Shown one piece after another: positions 19,733-26,712 of a stretch of DNA of 64,000 bases (positions are counted from its first letter, which is position 1; every line of letters starts with the position of its first letter). Under the pieces are notes generated by a model, which was not told the origin of the DNA, made no database searches, and saw only the letters and a list, made by a program, of their open reading frames with translations. A program made the translations under genes and the position numbers. The DNA is from Amycolatopsis orientalis DSM 40040 = KCTC 9412 (GTDB taxonomy: Bacteria; Actinomycetota; Actinomycetes; Mycobacteriales; Pseudonocardiaceae), in assembly GCF_000478275.1 (NCBI RefSeq), contig NZ_ASJB01000069.1, positions 1 through 64,000 of the forward strand, written 5' to 3'.

Positions 19733-20575
19733 CTAGCGAGCCGTCCGCGACGCCATCGCGTTGGTGTACACGCAGATCGCCGCGGCCGTGGCGAGGTTCA
19801 GGCTTTCCGCCCGGCCGTACATCGGAATCCTGACCGCGAGGTCGACGGCGTCGAGCACCGTCCCCGGCAGGCCGTGCGCCTCGTTGCCGAAAACCCAGGC
19901 GACGGGCTGGTCGAAGGTCACCTGATCGAGTTCGGTGTCGGCGTAACCGTGTGCGCCGAAAGTGCGGAGACCGGCGGCGGAGCAGGCCTTCAAGGCCGCG
20001 TCGACGTCCCGGATCCGTGTGATGGCGGGGTGGAACAGGCTGCCGGCGGCCGCGCGGACGCATTTGCCGTTGTGCGGATCGACGCTGTCGCCCGCGAGGA
20101 CGACCGCGTCCGCGCCGGCGGCGTCCGCGACCCGGATCACGGTGCCCGCGTTGCCGGGGTCCGCGACGTCGACGAGGACGACGACGAGCTTCGCGCCCGG
20201 CTTCAGGACAGTCTCTTGTGGACGGTCGACGAGCGCGCAGACCGCGACGATGCCCTGCGGCGTCACGGTCTCGGACAGCCCCTCGGCGGCGCGGTCGGAG
20301 ATCGGCGAGACGGGGACACCGGCCTCGTGCGCGGTGACGAGCAGGCGTTCGTGCTGCCCGGCGGCGCGTTCGGTGACGAACAGCTCGTGCACCGTGCCGC
20401 CGTCTTCGAGGGCGTGGGTGAGCGCGGCTTCGACCGCGTTCGCGCCCTCGGCGAGGAACCGCCCGGTCTTCTCGCGTTCCGCCCGGCGGGTGAGCTTGCG
20501 CGCAGCAACAACCCGGGGCGTCCGTTCGGTGAACGGAGCCGCCCCGGGTTGCGGAAGAGCGCGGTGGCCGGTCAG
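19733..20575 (-). CDS. SpoU/TrmH-family rRNA 2'-O-methyltransferase (tsnR-like)
   Basis: A SPOUT-fold RNA methyltransferase, probably acting on 23S rRNA. The knot motifs are clear: VDVADPGNAGTVIRVADAAGAD, then VFGNEAHGLP and IPMYGRAESLNLATAAAI (conserved N, E and S residues). It resembles mycobacterial TsnR, which also follows rplT. The start is uncertain: I find no ATG, GTG or TTG in frame between the rplT stop and the conserved region. CTG 20575 overlaps the rplT stop as CTGA and is the best candidate. A strong hairpin at 20510-20550 lies inside the predicted N-terminal codons. Confidence 0.85.
   Translation of the reverse strand: MTGHRALPQPGAAPFTERTPRVVAARKLTRRAEREKTGRFLAEGANAVEAALTHALEDGGTVHELFVTERAAGQHERLLVTAHEAGVPVSPISDRAAEGLSETVTPQGIVAVCALVDRPQETVLKPGAKLVVVLVDVADPGNAGTVIRVADAAGADAVVLAGDSVDPHNGKCVRAAAGSLFHPAITRIRDVDAALKACSAAGLRTFGAHGYADTELDQVTFDQPVAWVFGNEAHGLPGTVLDAVDLAVRIPMYGRAESLNLATAAAICVYTNAMASRTAR
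20510..20550 (-). terminator. Strong hairpin just after rplT, inside the tsnR-like N-terminus
   Basis: An 11-bp outer stem (20510-20520 with 20540-20550) and a 7-bp inner stem (TCCGTTC / GAACGGA) with a 3-nt loop, 22 nt past the rplT stop. It could be an intrinsic terminator or attenuator limiting methylase expression. No clear U-tract follows. Confidence 0.6.
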
Positions 20576-20949
20576 GCCGACTTCTTCTCTTCGGTGTTCA
20601 CGTTGGCCTTGGCCAGCTCGGCCAGCGCGGCGAACGCGGCGGCGTCGTTGACGGCGAGGTCCGCGAGGATCTTGCGGTCGACCTCGACACCCGCGGTCTT
20701 GAGACCCTGGATGAAGCGGTTGTAGGTGACGCCGTTGGCGCGAGCGGCCGCGTTGATACGGGTGATCCACAGCTGGCGGAAGTCACCCTTGCGGGCACGG
20801 CGGTCCCGGTAGGCGTAGTTCAGCGAGTGAAGCGTCTGCTCCTTCGCCTTGCGGTACAGCCGCGAACGCTGGCCGCGGTAGCCGCTGGCGAGCTCGAGAG
20901 TCGCGCGACGCTTCTTCTGGGCGTTGACAGCCCTCTTGACGCGTGCCAC
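20572..20949 (-). CDS. rplT: 50S ribosomal protein L20
   Basis: Large-subunit assembly protein that binds 23S rRNA. The 125 residues read VARVKRAVNAQKKRR, then LELASGYRGQRSRLYRKAKEQ (basic rRNA-binding extension) and a globular C-terminus. GTG 20949 matches the family N-terminus and follows GGATGG at good spacing, so it is preferred over ATG 20958. Third gene of infC-rpmI-rplT. Confidence 0.97.
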   Translation of the reverse strand: MARVKRAVNAQKKRRATLELASGYRGQRSRLYRKAKEQTLHSLNYAYRDRRARKGDFRQLWITRINAAARANGVTYNRFIQGLKTAGVEVDRKILADLAVNDAAAFAALAELAKANVNTEEKKSA

Positions 20950-21011
20950 TGGGTCCATCCTGTCGATCTGGGGGCGCGCTGGCGCGCCCGGCGTTTACAA
21001 AGTGCGGGGTG

Positions 21012-21206
21012 TCAGCGGCCGAGAAGGCGCTTGACGCGGCCGACGTCGTTCTTGGCGATCTCGGTCGTGCCTTCGAGGCGACGGGTGAGCCTGTTGGACT
21101 TCTTCTCCATCAGGTGGCGGCGGCCGGCCTTCTGGCGGCGCAGCTTGCCCGAACCCGTGACGCGAACTCGCTTCGACGTCCCGCTGTGCGTCTTCATCTT
21201 CGGCAT
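21012..21206 (-). CDS. rpmI: 50S ribosomal protein L35
   Basis: A 64-residue basic ribosomal protein, MPKMKTHSGTSKRVRVTGSG and onwards, ending DVGRVKRLLGR. The ATG at 21206 fits the family exactly. It lies between infC and rplT in the usual order. Confidence 0.97.
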   Translation of the reverse strand: MPKMKTHSGTSKRVRVTGSGKLRRQKAGRRHLMEKKSNRLTRRLEGTTEIAKNDVGRVKRLLGR

Positions 21207-21276
21207 TACGTTGTCCTCTTTCGTGCGGCGGCACACCGGTGATTTCCGGTGTGCCGCTGACATGTGCTGGTCGGCG

Positions 21277-21852
21277 CTACGCGTCGGCGGGCGGCTCTGG
21301 CGAGTCGTCCTTGGCCGGCTTCGCGGCCTTGATCGGCTTCACGTTCTTGTGCGGGGCCAGCACCATGATCATGTTGCGACCGTCCTGCTTCGGCGACGAC
21401 TCGACGAAACCGAGCTCGGTCACCTCGTCGGCGAGCTTCTGCAGCAACCGGAACCCGAGTTCCGGCCGGGACTGCTCGCGACCGCGGAACATGATCGTGA
21501 CCTTGACCTTGTTGCCTGCCGCCAGAAAGCGCGACACGTGACCCTTCTTGGTCTCGTAGTCGTGCTGGTCGATCTTCGGCCGCAGCTTCTGCTCTTTGAT
21601 GACGGTGAGCTGCTGGTTGCGGCGGGACTCGCGGGCCTTCTGCGCACTCTCGTACTTGAACTTGCCGAAGTCCATGAGCTTGCATACGGGCGGGCGTGCC
21701 TGCGGAGCAACCTCGACGAGGTCGAGATCGTTCTCCTGTGCCAGCCGCAGCGCATCTTCGATCCGGACGATGCCGACCTGTTCACCGGCGGGTCCGACGA
21801 GGCGGACCTCCGGTACCCGGATTCGGTCGTTGATGCGTGTCTCGGAGCTGAT
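21277..21852 (-). CDS. infC: Translation initiation factor IF-3 (ATC start)
   Basis: IF-3 dissociates 70S ribosomes and proofreads start-codon selection. Internal ATG 21675 would remove the N-domain. The frame is open upstream and encodes the full N-domain (SSETRINDRIRVPEVRLVG, then VCKLMDFGKFKYE). Translation most likely starts at ATC 21852, preceded by GGGAGGCCCC, giving 191 residues. Rare AUU/AUC starts are known for infC and allow IF-3 to repress its own translation. A C-terminal Pro/Asp-rich tail follows the C-domain. Confidence 0.92.
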   Translation of the reverse strand: MSSETRINDRIRVPEVRLVGPAGEQVGIVRIEDALRLAQENDLDLVEVAPQARPPVCKLMDFGKFKYESAQKARESRRNQQLTVIKEQKLRPKIDQHDYETKKGHVSRFLAAGNKVKVTIMFRGREQSRPELGFRLLQKLADEVTELGFVESSPKQDGRNMIMVLAPHKNVKPIKAAKPAKDDSPEPPADA

Positions 21853-21913
21853 GGGGCCTCCCTGGTTCGAGGTAAATTCTTCTACCGTTTCGACCTGGTG
21901 CCCACATACCTAA

Positions 21914-21942
21914 GGCCCCGGTACCGTGCGGTACGCGGGGCC
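21914..21942 (-). promoter_or_regulatory. Hairpin in the infC leader
   Basis: GGCCCCG...CGGTACCGGGGCC forms a stem of about 13 bp with a tiny loop, about 60 nt upstream of the infC start. A separate 9-bp inverted repeat (GTGTTCGAT at 21956-21964, ATCGAACAC at 21972-21980) lies further up. They may be a leader regulator and a protein-binding site in the infC/DUF1844 divergent region. Confidence 0.4.
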
Positions 21943-22119
21943 CACTCTTCCGATCGTGTTCGATCTCCAGAATCGAACACACCGCCTCGACGCCCGAAAT
22001 CGTCTTGGCGAGACCGGACCCGGACACCTGGTGTTGCGGCGGTGACACGGGTGGGAGCGGGGCTCCACTTGCCGCCCCCGATCGCTCGGGGGCTGGTCGC
22101 TCGTGGAAGGGTACCAGAC

Positions 22120-22479
22120 GTGTCAGATGAACCCGTTCAGCAACCCCCGTATTCCCCGGACGTCCGCGACCTGGAGGACATCCCGAGCGTCGAGGTGATC
22201 AGCAGGGCGGCCGTCATGCTGCTCTCCGCCGGCGCCGAACGGCTCGGCCTCGCCGACGAGGACCCGGCCAACTCTCCGCACCGCGACCTCGACGAGGCCC
22301 GTCGCCTGATCACCGCCCTCGCCGGGCTGGTCACCGCGTCGGCAGAGTACCTCGGCCTGCACGCGGGCCCGTTGCGCGACGGGCTGCAGTCGCTGCAGAA
22401 GGCGTTCCGCGAGGCTTCGGCCGTGCCGGACGCCCCCGGGCAGGGACCGGGCGAGAAGTACACGGGACCCGTTTACTAG
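22120..22479 (+). CDS. DUF1844 family protein
   Basis: A 119-residue cytoplasmic protein. The pattern DLEDIPSVEVISRAAVMLL followed by AERLGL, DLDEARRLITALAGLV and LRDGLQSLQKAFREAS is the DUF1844 family. It is widely found next to infC in actinobacteria, and its function is unknown. GTG 22120 follows GGAAGGG. Confidence 0.88.
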   Translation: MSDEPVQQPPYSPDVRDLEDIPSVEVISRAAVMLLSAGAERLGLADEDPANSPHRDLDEARRLITALAGLVTASAEYLGLHAGPLRDGLQSLQKAFREASAVPDAPGQGPGEKYTGPVY

Positions 22480-22502
22480 CGGACCGGGCAGCCCCCGTGC
22501 CA

Positions 22503-22577
22503 TGAAGGGGCCTTTCCTCTCATCCCATGCGGCGAAGGGCGCTTTCCTCGCATGAGATGAGAGGAAAGGCCCCTTCA
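22503..22577. repeat. 22-bp inverted repeat with nested second module
   Basis: Arms 22503-22524 and 22556-22577 are perfect complements (TGAAGGGGCCTTTCC core). The 31-nt centre contains a related module, GAAGGGCGCTTTCC, flanked by CATGCG and CGCATG. It probably terminates the DUF1844 transcript. The gap 22480-22764 otherwise holds the next palindrome and the gntR promoter. Confidence 0.7.
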
Positions 22578-22637
22578 GCCCCCGTCGCATCCCAGACCAC
22601 GGTCCGTGAAGGCCCGACTCCAGGCCAAGGCGTGTTC

Positions 22638-22682
22638 TGAACGGGACTTTCATTGCGAAATTTGCAATGAAAGTCCCGTTCA
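22638..22682. repeat. 19-bp palindrome with GAAATTT loop
   Basis: Perfect arms 22638-22656 and 22664-22682 around the 7-nt loop GAAATTT. It has the same loop and similar layout as 24410-24462 and 51405-51463, and lies between tandem genes. Confidence 0.75.
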
Positions 22683-22743
22683 TGGCGTTTGCCGGGCGGC
22701 GAGGTGGGCCCCGCACGACGCCCCGCGCTTGTCATCCCTTCAG

Positions 22744-22764
22744 TTGACAGCTAACATTTCAGAT
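22744..22764 (+). promoter_or_regulatory. Possible GntR promoter/operator
   Basis: TTGACA at 22744 begins a short segment, GTTGACAGCTAAC, that reads as GTT-N7-AAC. It sits directly before the GTG start of the GntR gene, so it could be an autoregulatory operator. This is a visual match only. Confidence 0.3.
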
Positions 22765-23412
22765 GTGAGTGGGTTGGCGAAGGTGCCGAGGTCCCTCCTC
22801 AGGGACGAGGCCTACGAGAACATCCGCCGGGCGATCATCGACGGGACGCTGCCGCCGGGGACGAACCTGCGCGACGGCGATCTGGCCGATCAGCTGGGTC
22901 TCTCCCGCGCGCCGGTGCGCCAGGCGCTGCTGCGCCTCGTCGAGGACGGCCTCGTGGAGTCGAAGCCCCAGAGCTACACGCGGGTGGCGGGGTTCGTCCC
23001 CGACGACGTCCGTGACGCCCTGCAGCTGGTCCGCACCCTGCACGAGTTCGCGGTCCGGGCCGGCGCGCCCCGGATGGGCGCGACCGAGGTCGCGGTGATG
23101 CGCGCGGCCAACACCCGGTTCGCCGAAGCGATCGCCGCCGGGGACATCGCGGCCGCGATCGCCGCCGACGACGAACTCCACGACGTCCCGGTGAACGCCG
23201 CGCGCAACCGGGCGGTCGCCGCGACCTTGGCTCGCTACACCCCGCTGCTCCGGCGTCTCGAATACGCCCGTTTCGGCTCGCTGCCCGCACACCGGTCGGT
23301 CCAGCGTCATACGGAGCTGATCGACGCCATCGAAGCCGGGGACGCCGACGCGGCCTGCTCGATCACCGCCACGATCTGGACCGAACTCGAAGCCCTCCTG
23401 GAGACGTCATGA
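22765..23412 (+). CDS. GntR/FadR-family transcriptional regulator
   Basis: A 215-residue regulator. The N-terminal winged helix reads AYENIRRAIIDGTLPPGTNL, then LADQLGLSRAPVRQALLRL. The C-terminal helical part is an FCD-type ligand domain with RTLHEFAVR, DDELHDVPV and HTELIDAIEAGDADAA. GTG 22765 is the first credible start. Its stop overlaps the ACC deaminase start (ATGA), so it almost certainly controls that gene. Confidence 0.92.
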   Translation: MSGLAKVPRSLLRDEAYENIRRAIIDGTLPPGTNLRDGDLADQLGLSRAPVRQALLRLVEDGLVESKPQSYTRVAGFVPDDVRDALQLVRTLHEFAVRAGAPRMGATEVAVMRAANTRFAEAIAAGDIAAAIAADDELHDVPVNAARNRAVAATLARYTPLLRRLEYARFGSLPAHRSVQRHTELIDAIEAGDADAACSITATIWTELEALLETS

Positions 23413-24404
23413 CCCTCGCCGATTTCCCGCGCTACCCGCTGCTGTTCGGCCCCTCCCCCGTGCACCCGCTCGACCGACTCACCGCCCACCTCGGTGGCGC
23501 GAAGGTCTGGGCGAAACGCGAGGACGTCAACTCGGGTATCGCGTTCGGCGGCAACAAGACCCGGAAGCTCGAATACCTGGTCGCCGACGCGCTCGCCGCC
23601 GGGGCGGACACGCTGATCTCGATCGGCGGCGTCCAGTCCAACCACACCCGCCAGGTCGCCGCGGCCGCCGCGCGGGCCGGGCTGAAGGCCGTGCTGGTCC
23701 AGGAGAGCTGGGTGGACTGGAACGACCCGCTCTACGACAGGGTCGGCAACATCCAGCTCTCGCGCATCCTCGGCGCCGACATCCGGATGGTCGAAGCAGG
23801 GTTCGGCGTCGGCTTCAAGGAGAGCTGGGAGAACGCGGTCAAGGAGATCGAGGCCTCCGGCGGCAAGCCGTACGCGATCCCGGCGGGCGGATCGGACCAC
23901 CGCCTCGGCGGGCTCGGTTTCGCGAACTGGATGGTCGAACTCGAAGCACAGGAGGCCGAACTCGGCGTCTTCTTCGACACGGTGGTCGTCTGCTCGGTCA
24001 CCGGCAGCACCCAGGCCGGGATGGTCGCCGGGGCGGCGCTTTCCGGGAAGCCGCGGCGGATCCTCGGCATCGACGGTTCGGCGAAACCGGCCGAGACCCG
24101 CGACCAGATCACCCGTATCGCCCGCGCGACCGCGGAGCTGATCGGCGCCGGCGAGATCGGCGAGGTCGAACTGGACGAGCGCTATCACGCGGGGATCTAC
24201 GGCATCCCGGACGAGTCCACTTTGGACGCCATCCGGACGCTGGCGCGGCTGGAGGGCGTGCTCACCGATCCGGTGTACGAGGGCAAGTCGATGGCCGGTC
24301 TGATCGACCTCGTTTCGCGCGGGGAGATCGCGAAGGACTCGAACGTCCTCTTCGCGCACCTGGGCGGGCAGCCCGCGCTCAACGGGTACACGAGCGTGCT
24401 CTGA
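23409..24404 (+). CDS. acdS: 1-aminocyclopropane-1-carboxylate (ACC) deaminase
   Basis: PLP enzyme of the tryptophan synthase beta fold that splits the ethylene precursor ACC to 2-oxobutyrate and ammonia. The 331 residues carry REDVNSGIAFGGNKTRKLEYL (PLP lysine in GGNKTRK, about residue 49-55), SIGGVQSNHTRQVAA, PAGGSDHRLGGLG and the ending FAHLGGQPALNGY, which separates AcdS from D-cysteine desulfhydrases fairly well. Plant-associated bacteria use it to lower host ethylene. It is coupled to the GntR regulator. Confidence 0.88.
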   Translation: MTLADFPRYPLLFGPSPVHPLDRLTAHLGGAKVWAKREDVNSGIAFGGNKTRKLEYLVADALAAGADTLISIGGVQSNHTRQVAAAAARAGLKAVLVQESWVDWNDPLYDRVGNIQLSRILGADIRMVEAGFGVGFKESWENAVKEIEASGGKPYAIPAGGSDHRLGGLGFANWMVELEAQEAELGVFFDTVVVCSVTGSTQAGMVAGAALSGKPRRILGIDGSAKPAETRDQITRIARATAELIGAGEIGEVELDERYHAGIYGIPDESTLDAIRTLARLEGVLTDPVYEGKSMAGLIDLVSRGEIAKDSNVLFAHLGGQPALNGYTSVL

Positions 24405-24409
24405 CCGCT

Positions 24410-24462
24410 GCCATGAAAGGTCCTTTCCTTGCGAAATTTGCAAGGAAAGGACCTTTCATGGC
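24410..24462. terminator. 23-bp palindrome with GAAATTT loop between convergent genes
   Basis: Perfect arms 24410-24432 and 24440-24462 around the loop GAAATTT, between the acdS and ridA stops. The inner 18 bp of each arm are identical to the element at 51405-51463. Each arm contains GAAAGGTCCTTTC, itself a palindrome. Confidence 0.8.
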
Positions 24463-24469
24463 GCGTGGA

Positions 24470-24853
24470 TCAGTCCGTCACGGCCAGGACGTCGATCTCC
24501 ACCAGCAGCCCGGCAGGCAGGCCGACGTAGACGGTGGTGCGGGCCGGGTGCGGCGCTTCGCCGATCAGCTTGTTGTAGACCTCGTTGAACGCGCCGAAGT
24601 GGTCGACGTCGGTCAGGTACACGCGCACCATCATCGCGTCGGCCAGGCTCGAACCGGCGGCCTCGAGCACCGCTTCGATGTTCTTGAACGTCTGCTCGGT
24701 CTGCTCGCCGACGGTCTCGCCGACGATGGCGCCGGTGGCCGGGTCGAAGGCGACCTGGCCGGCCACCTGCAGGATGTTGCCCTTGCGGACCGCCTGCGAG
24801 AACGCGGCCACCGGCGTCGGCGCGTTCTCCGTGCTGATCGCGGTCTTGCTCAT
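24470..24853 (-). CDS. RidA-family enamine/imine deaminase
   Basis: A 127-residue YjgF/YER057c/UK114 protein. RidA proteins hydrolyse reactive enamine or imine intermediates released by PLP dehydratases. Key features are the GNILQVAGQVAFDP strand region, an Arg in HPARTTVYV and the closing GLPAGLLVEIDVLAV with the conserved Glu. ATG 24853 overlaps the iclR stop and follows GGGGAAG. In this locus it probably clears the 2-enamine made by the PLP deaminase encoded at 26713. Confidence 0.92.
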   Translation of the reverse strand: MSKTAISTENAPTPVAAFSQAVRKGNILQVAGQVAFDPATGAIVGETVGEQTEQTFKNIEAVLEAAGSSLADAMMVRVYLTDVDHFGAFNEVYNKLIGEAPHPARTTVYVGLPAGLLVEIDVLAVTD

Positions 24854-25614
24854 TCCAACTTCCCCTTTCGGTTCCCCGTCCATCCACTGTGGACGGAAGC
24901 TTCCTCGGCCGCGGCGAGCAGCTCGGGTACGAGCGCCATCAGGCCGTCGTAGTCGAGCAGTACCTTCGGCACCGAGACCGACACGGCGGCCAGCACCACG
25001 CCGCCCGGGCCGCGGACCGGCGCGGCGACGCAGTGGATGAAGTCCTCGTGTTCGGCGTTGTCCACCGCGTAGCCGCGGTCGGCGACGAGATCCAGTTCGG
25101 TCTCGTAGGCCGACGGCGTGGTGATCGTGTTCGGCGTGCGTGTGAAGAAGTCGATCCTCGACACCACGTCGGCCCGCTTCTCCGGCGTCATCGCCGCGAC
25201 GAGCACCTTGCCGACGGCGGTGCAGTGCAGCGGGGCGCGTTTGCCGATGCGGGAGTACATCCGCACCGAATGCCTGCCTTCGAACTTGTCGATGTAGACG
25301 ACCTCTCCGTCCTCATAGGACGCGAGGTGCACGGTGTGCCCGGTCCGCGCGTTGAGCCCGGCGAGCGCGGATTGCGCGGTGCGGCGGACGTCGCGGTCCT
25401 CCAGCGCCTGCTGGGCGAGGTCGAAGAGAGCACTGCCCAGCCGGTAGTACCGCTGGCCTTCCCTGCGCACGAAGTGGTGCGTCTCCAGGGTGCGCAGCAA
25501 TCGCAGCACAGTCGACTTGTGCACGCCGATCTCCTCGGCGAGCTGGTCGAGTGTCTTCGGCTCGCGGGCGAGCCCGCTCAGCAGGGTGAGCGCCCGGTCC
25601 AGGCTCTGACTCAT
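24850..25614 (-). CDS. IclR-family transcriptional regulator
   Basis: A 254-residue regulator: N-terminal winged helix (LAEEIGVHKSTVLRLLRTLE) and a C-terminal effector domain with the IclR signature around LHCTAVGKVLVAAM and GYAVDNAEHEDFIHCVAAPV (key C, H and D residues). ATG 25614 overlaps the kinase stop by 4 bp; the longer start at 25656 is unsupported. It probably binds the GCAACG palindrome upstream and controls the divergent sugar-acid genes. Confidence 0.93.
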   Translation of the reverse strand: MSQSLDRALTLLSGLAREPKTLDQLAEEIGVHKSTVLRLLRTLETHHFVRREGQRYYRLGSALFDLAQQALEDRDVRRTAQSALAGLNARTGHTVHLASYEDGEVVYIDKFEGRHSVRMYSRIGKRAPLHCTAVGKVLVAAMTPEKRADVVSRIDFFTRTPNTITTPSAYETELDLVADRGYAVDNAEHEDFIHCVAAPVRGPGGVVLAAVSVSVPKVLLDYDGLMALVPELLAAAEEASVHSGWTGNRKGKLE

Positions 25615-26591
25615 CCGCTCACCAATCCCTTGTCCGTCAGCTTCGCCGCCGCCCATGCTGCCTCATCCGCGGCGAGGAGTGTTTCGACGACGGATTCCGG
25701 GAGCGGAGTCCCCACGTCGTCGTGGGTCAGCAGGGTGGCCGCGGCCTGCAGATGACCGCGGCGGAGCCGGGTCGCGGGGTCGTCACCGCGCAGGGTGGCG
25801 GCGAGGAAACCGGCCGCGAACGCGTCACCGGCGCCGACCGGCTCCACGACTTCGACCTGGAGCGCGGGTGAGAACAGGGGTGGCTCGTCGCCGTCGACGA
25901 GCGTCACCCCGCGGGCCCCGTGCTTGACGACCAGCGTCTTCGGCCCGGGCACCGCGGCACGCAGCCGTTCCGGGTCGCCGGTCCCCCACACCCGCTCGGC
26001 CTCGTCCTCGCCCGCCAGCACGATGTCGGCGCGGGCGGCCAGTCCGGCCAGCACAGACGGATCGCGTCCGGTCCACAGCGCGGGCCGGAAGTTCACGTCG
26101 AACGACACCAGCGTGTCGCCCCGCGGTCGTTCCATCAGGGCCCGCACCAGGTCGAGACAGCCGTCCGACAGCGCGGGGGTGATCCCGGACAGGTGGATGA
26201 CGCGCACCCCGTCGAGGTCGAGTTTCCCCAGCAGCCCGGCGTCCATCCCGGACGCGGCGGACCCTTTGCGGTAGTAGCGCACGGGGCTGCCGTCCGCTCC
26301 GCTCTCCTTGATGTACAGCCCGGTCGGGCGCGTCGGATCGACCACGACCGCGCTGACGTCCACCCCCGCTTCACCGATCTCCCGCACCAGCGCGCGGCCG
26401 AACGGATCGTCGCCGACGGCACTCACCCACGCACTGGCGAAACCCAGTGCCGGGAGATGACAGGCGACGTTCGATTCGGCTCCGCCGATGGTCCGCACCC
26501 ACTTCCGTACCTCGTCGGGCGGCCCGGATTCGGCCGGTACGAACAAGGCCATCGACTCCCCGATGCACAACACGTCGGGCGCGCTCGTCAC
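25611..26591 (-). CDS. kdgK: PfkB-family sugar kinase, probably 2-keto-3-deoxygluconate kinase
   Basis: A 326-residue ribokinase-fold kinase. Visible are IGGAESNVACHLPALG near the N-terminus, the FDVNFRPALW motif typical of KDG kinases, and the PfkB signature 2 VGAGDAFAAGF with the catalytic Asp. GTG 26591 follows GAGGAG; upstream frame is antisense to the divergent gene. First gene of kdgK-iclR-ridA, all overlapping by 4 bp. KDG specificity is inferred from FDVNFRP and the neighbouring deaminase that would make KDG. Confidence 0.82.
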   Translation of the reverse strand: MTSAPDVLCIGESMALFVPAESGPPDEVRKWVRTIGGAESNVACHLPALGFASAWVSAVGDDPFGRALVREIGEAGVDVSAVVVDPTRPTGLYIKESGADGSPVRYYRKGSAASGMDAGLLGKLDLDGVRVIHLSGITPALSDGCLDLVRALMERPRGDTLVSFDVNFRPALWTGRDPSVLAGLAARADIVLAGEDEAERVWGTGDPERLRAAVPGPKTLVVKHGARGVTLVDGDEPPLFSPALQVEVVEPVGAGDAFAAGFLAATLRGDDPATRLRRGHLQAAATLLTHDDVGTPLPESVVETLLAADEAAWAAAKLTDKGLVSG

Positions 26592-26670
26592 TTTCCGCGT
26601 CTCCTCGTTGTCACTGTCGTCACCCCGTTGACCGTTAGCGGACCGGATGCTACACCTATCCCACGCAATA

Positions 26671-26700
26671 TGCGCAACGTCCGTTGCAACATACGCAACC
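26671..26700. promoter_or_regulatory. Candidate IclR operator in the divergent promoter region
   Basis: GCAACG-TC-CGTTGC (26674-26687) is a perfect palindrome. A further GCAAC half-site follows at 26695-26699. It lies midway between the kdgK-iclR-ridA and 26713-36729 transcripts, where one regulator could control both. Confidence 0.6.
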
Positions 26701-26712
26701 GAGGTGAACCTC

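Noticed and set aside
24413..24460. ORFs beginning MKGPFLAKFARKGPF at 24413 and 51411
   Set aside because: They are translations of the intergenic palindromes, lack ribosome-binding sites and run antisense into real genes.
26592..26712. DasR-type site expected for a chitin/GlcNAc locus
   Set aside because: No TGGTCTAGACCA-like sequence is present; the only clear palindrome is the GCAACG type.
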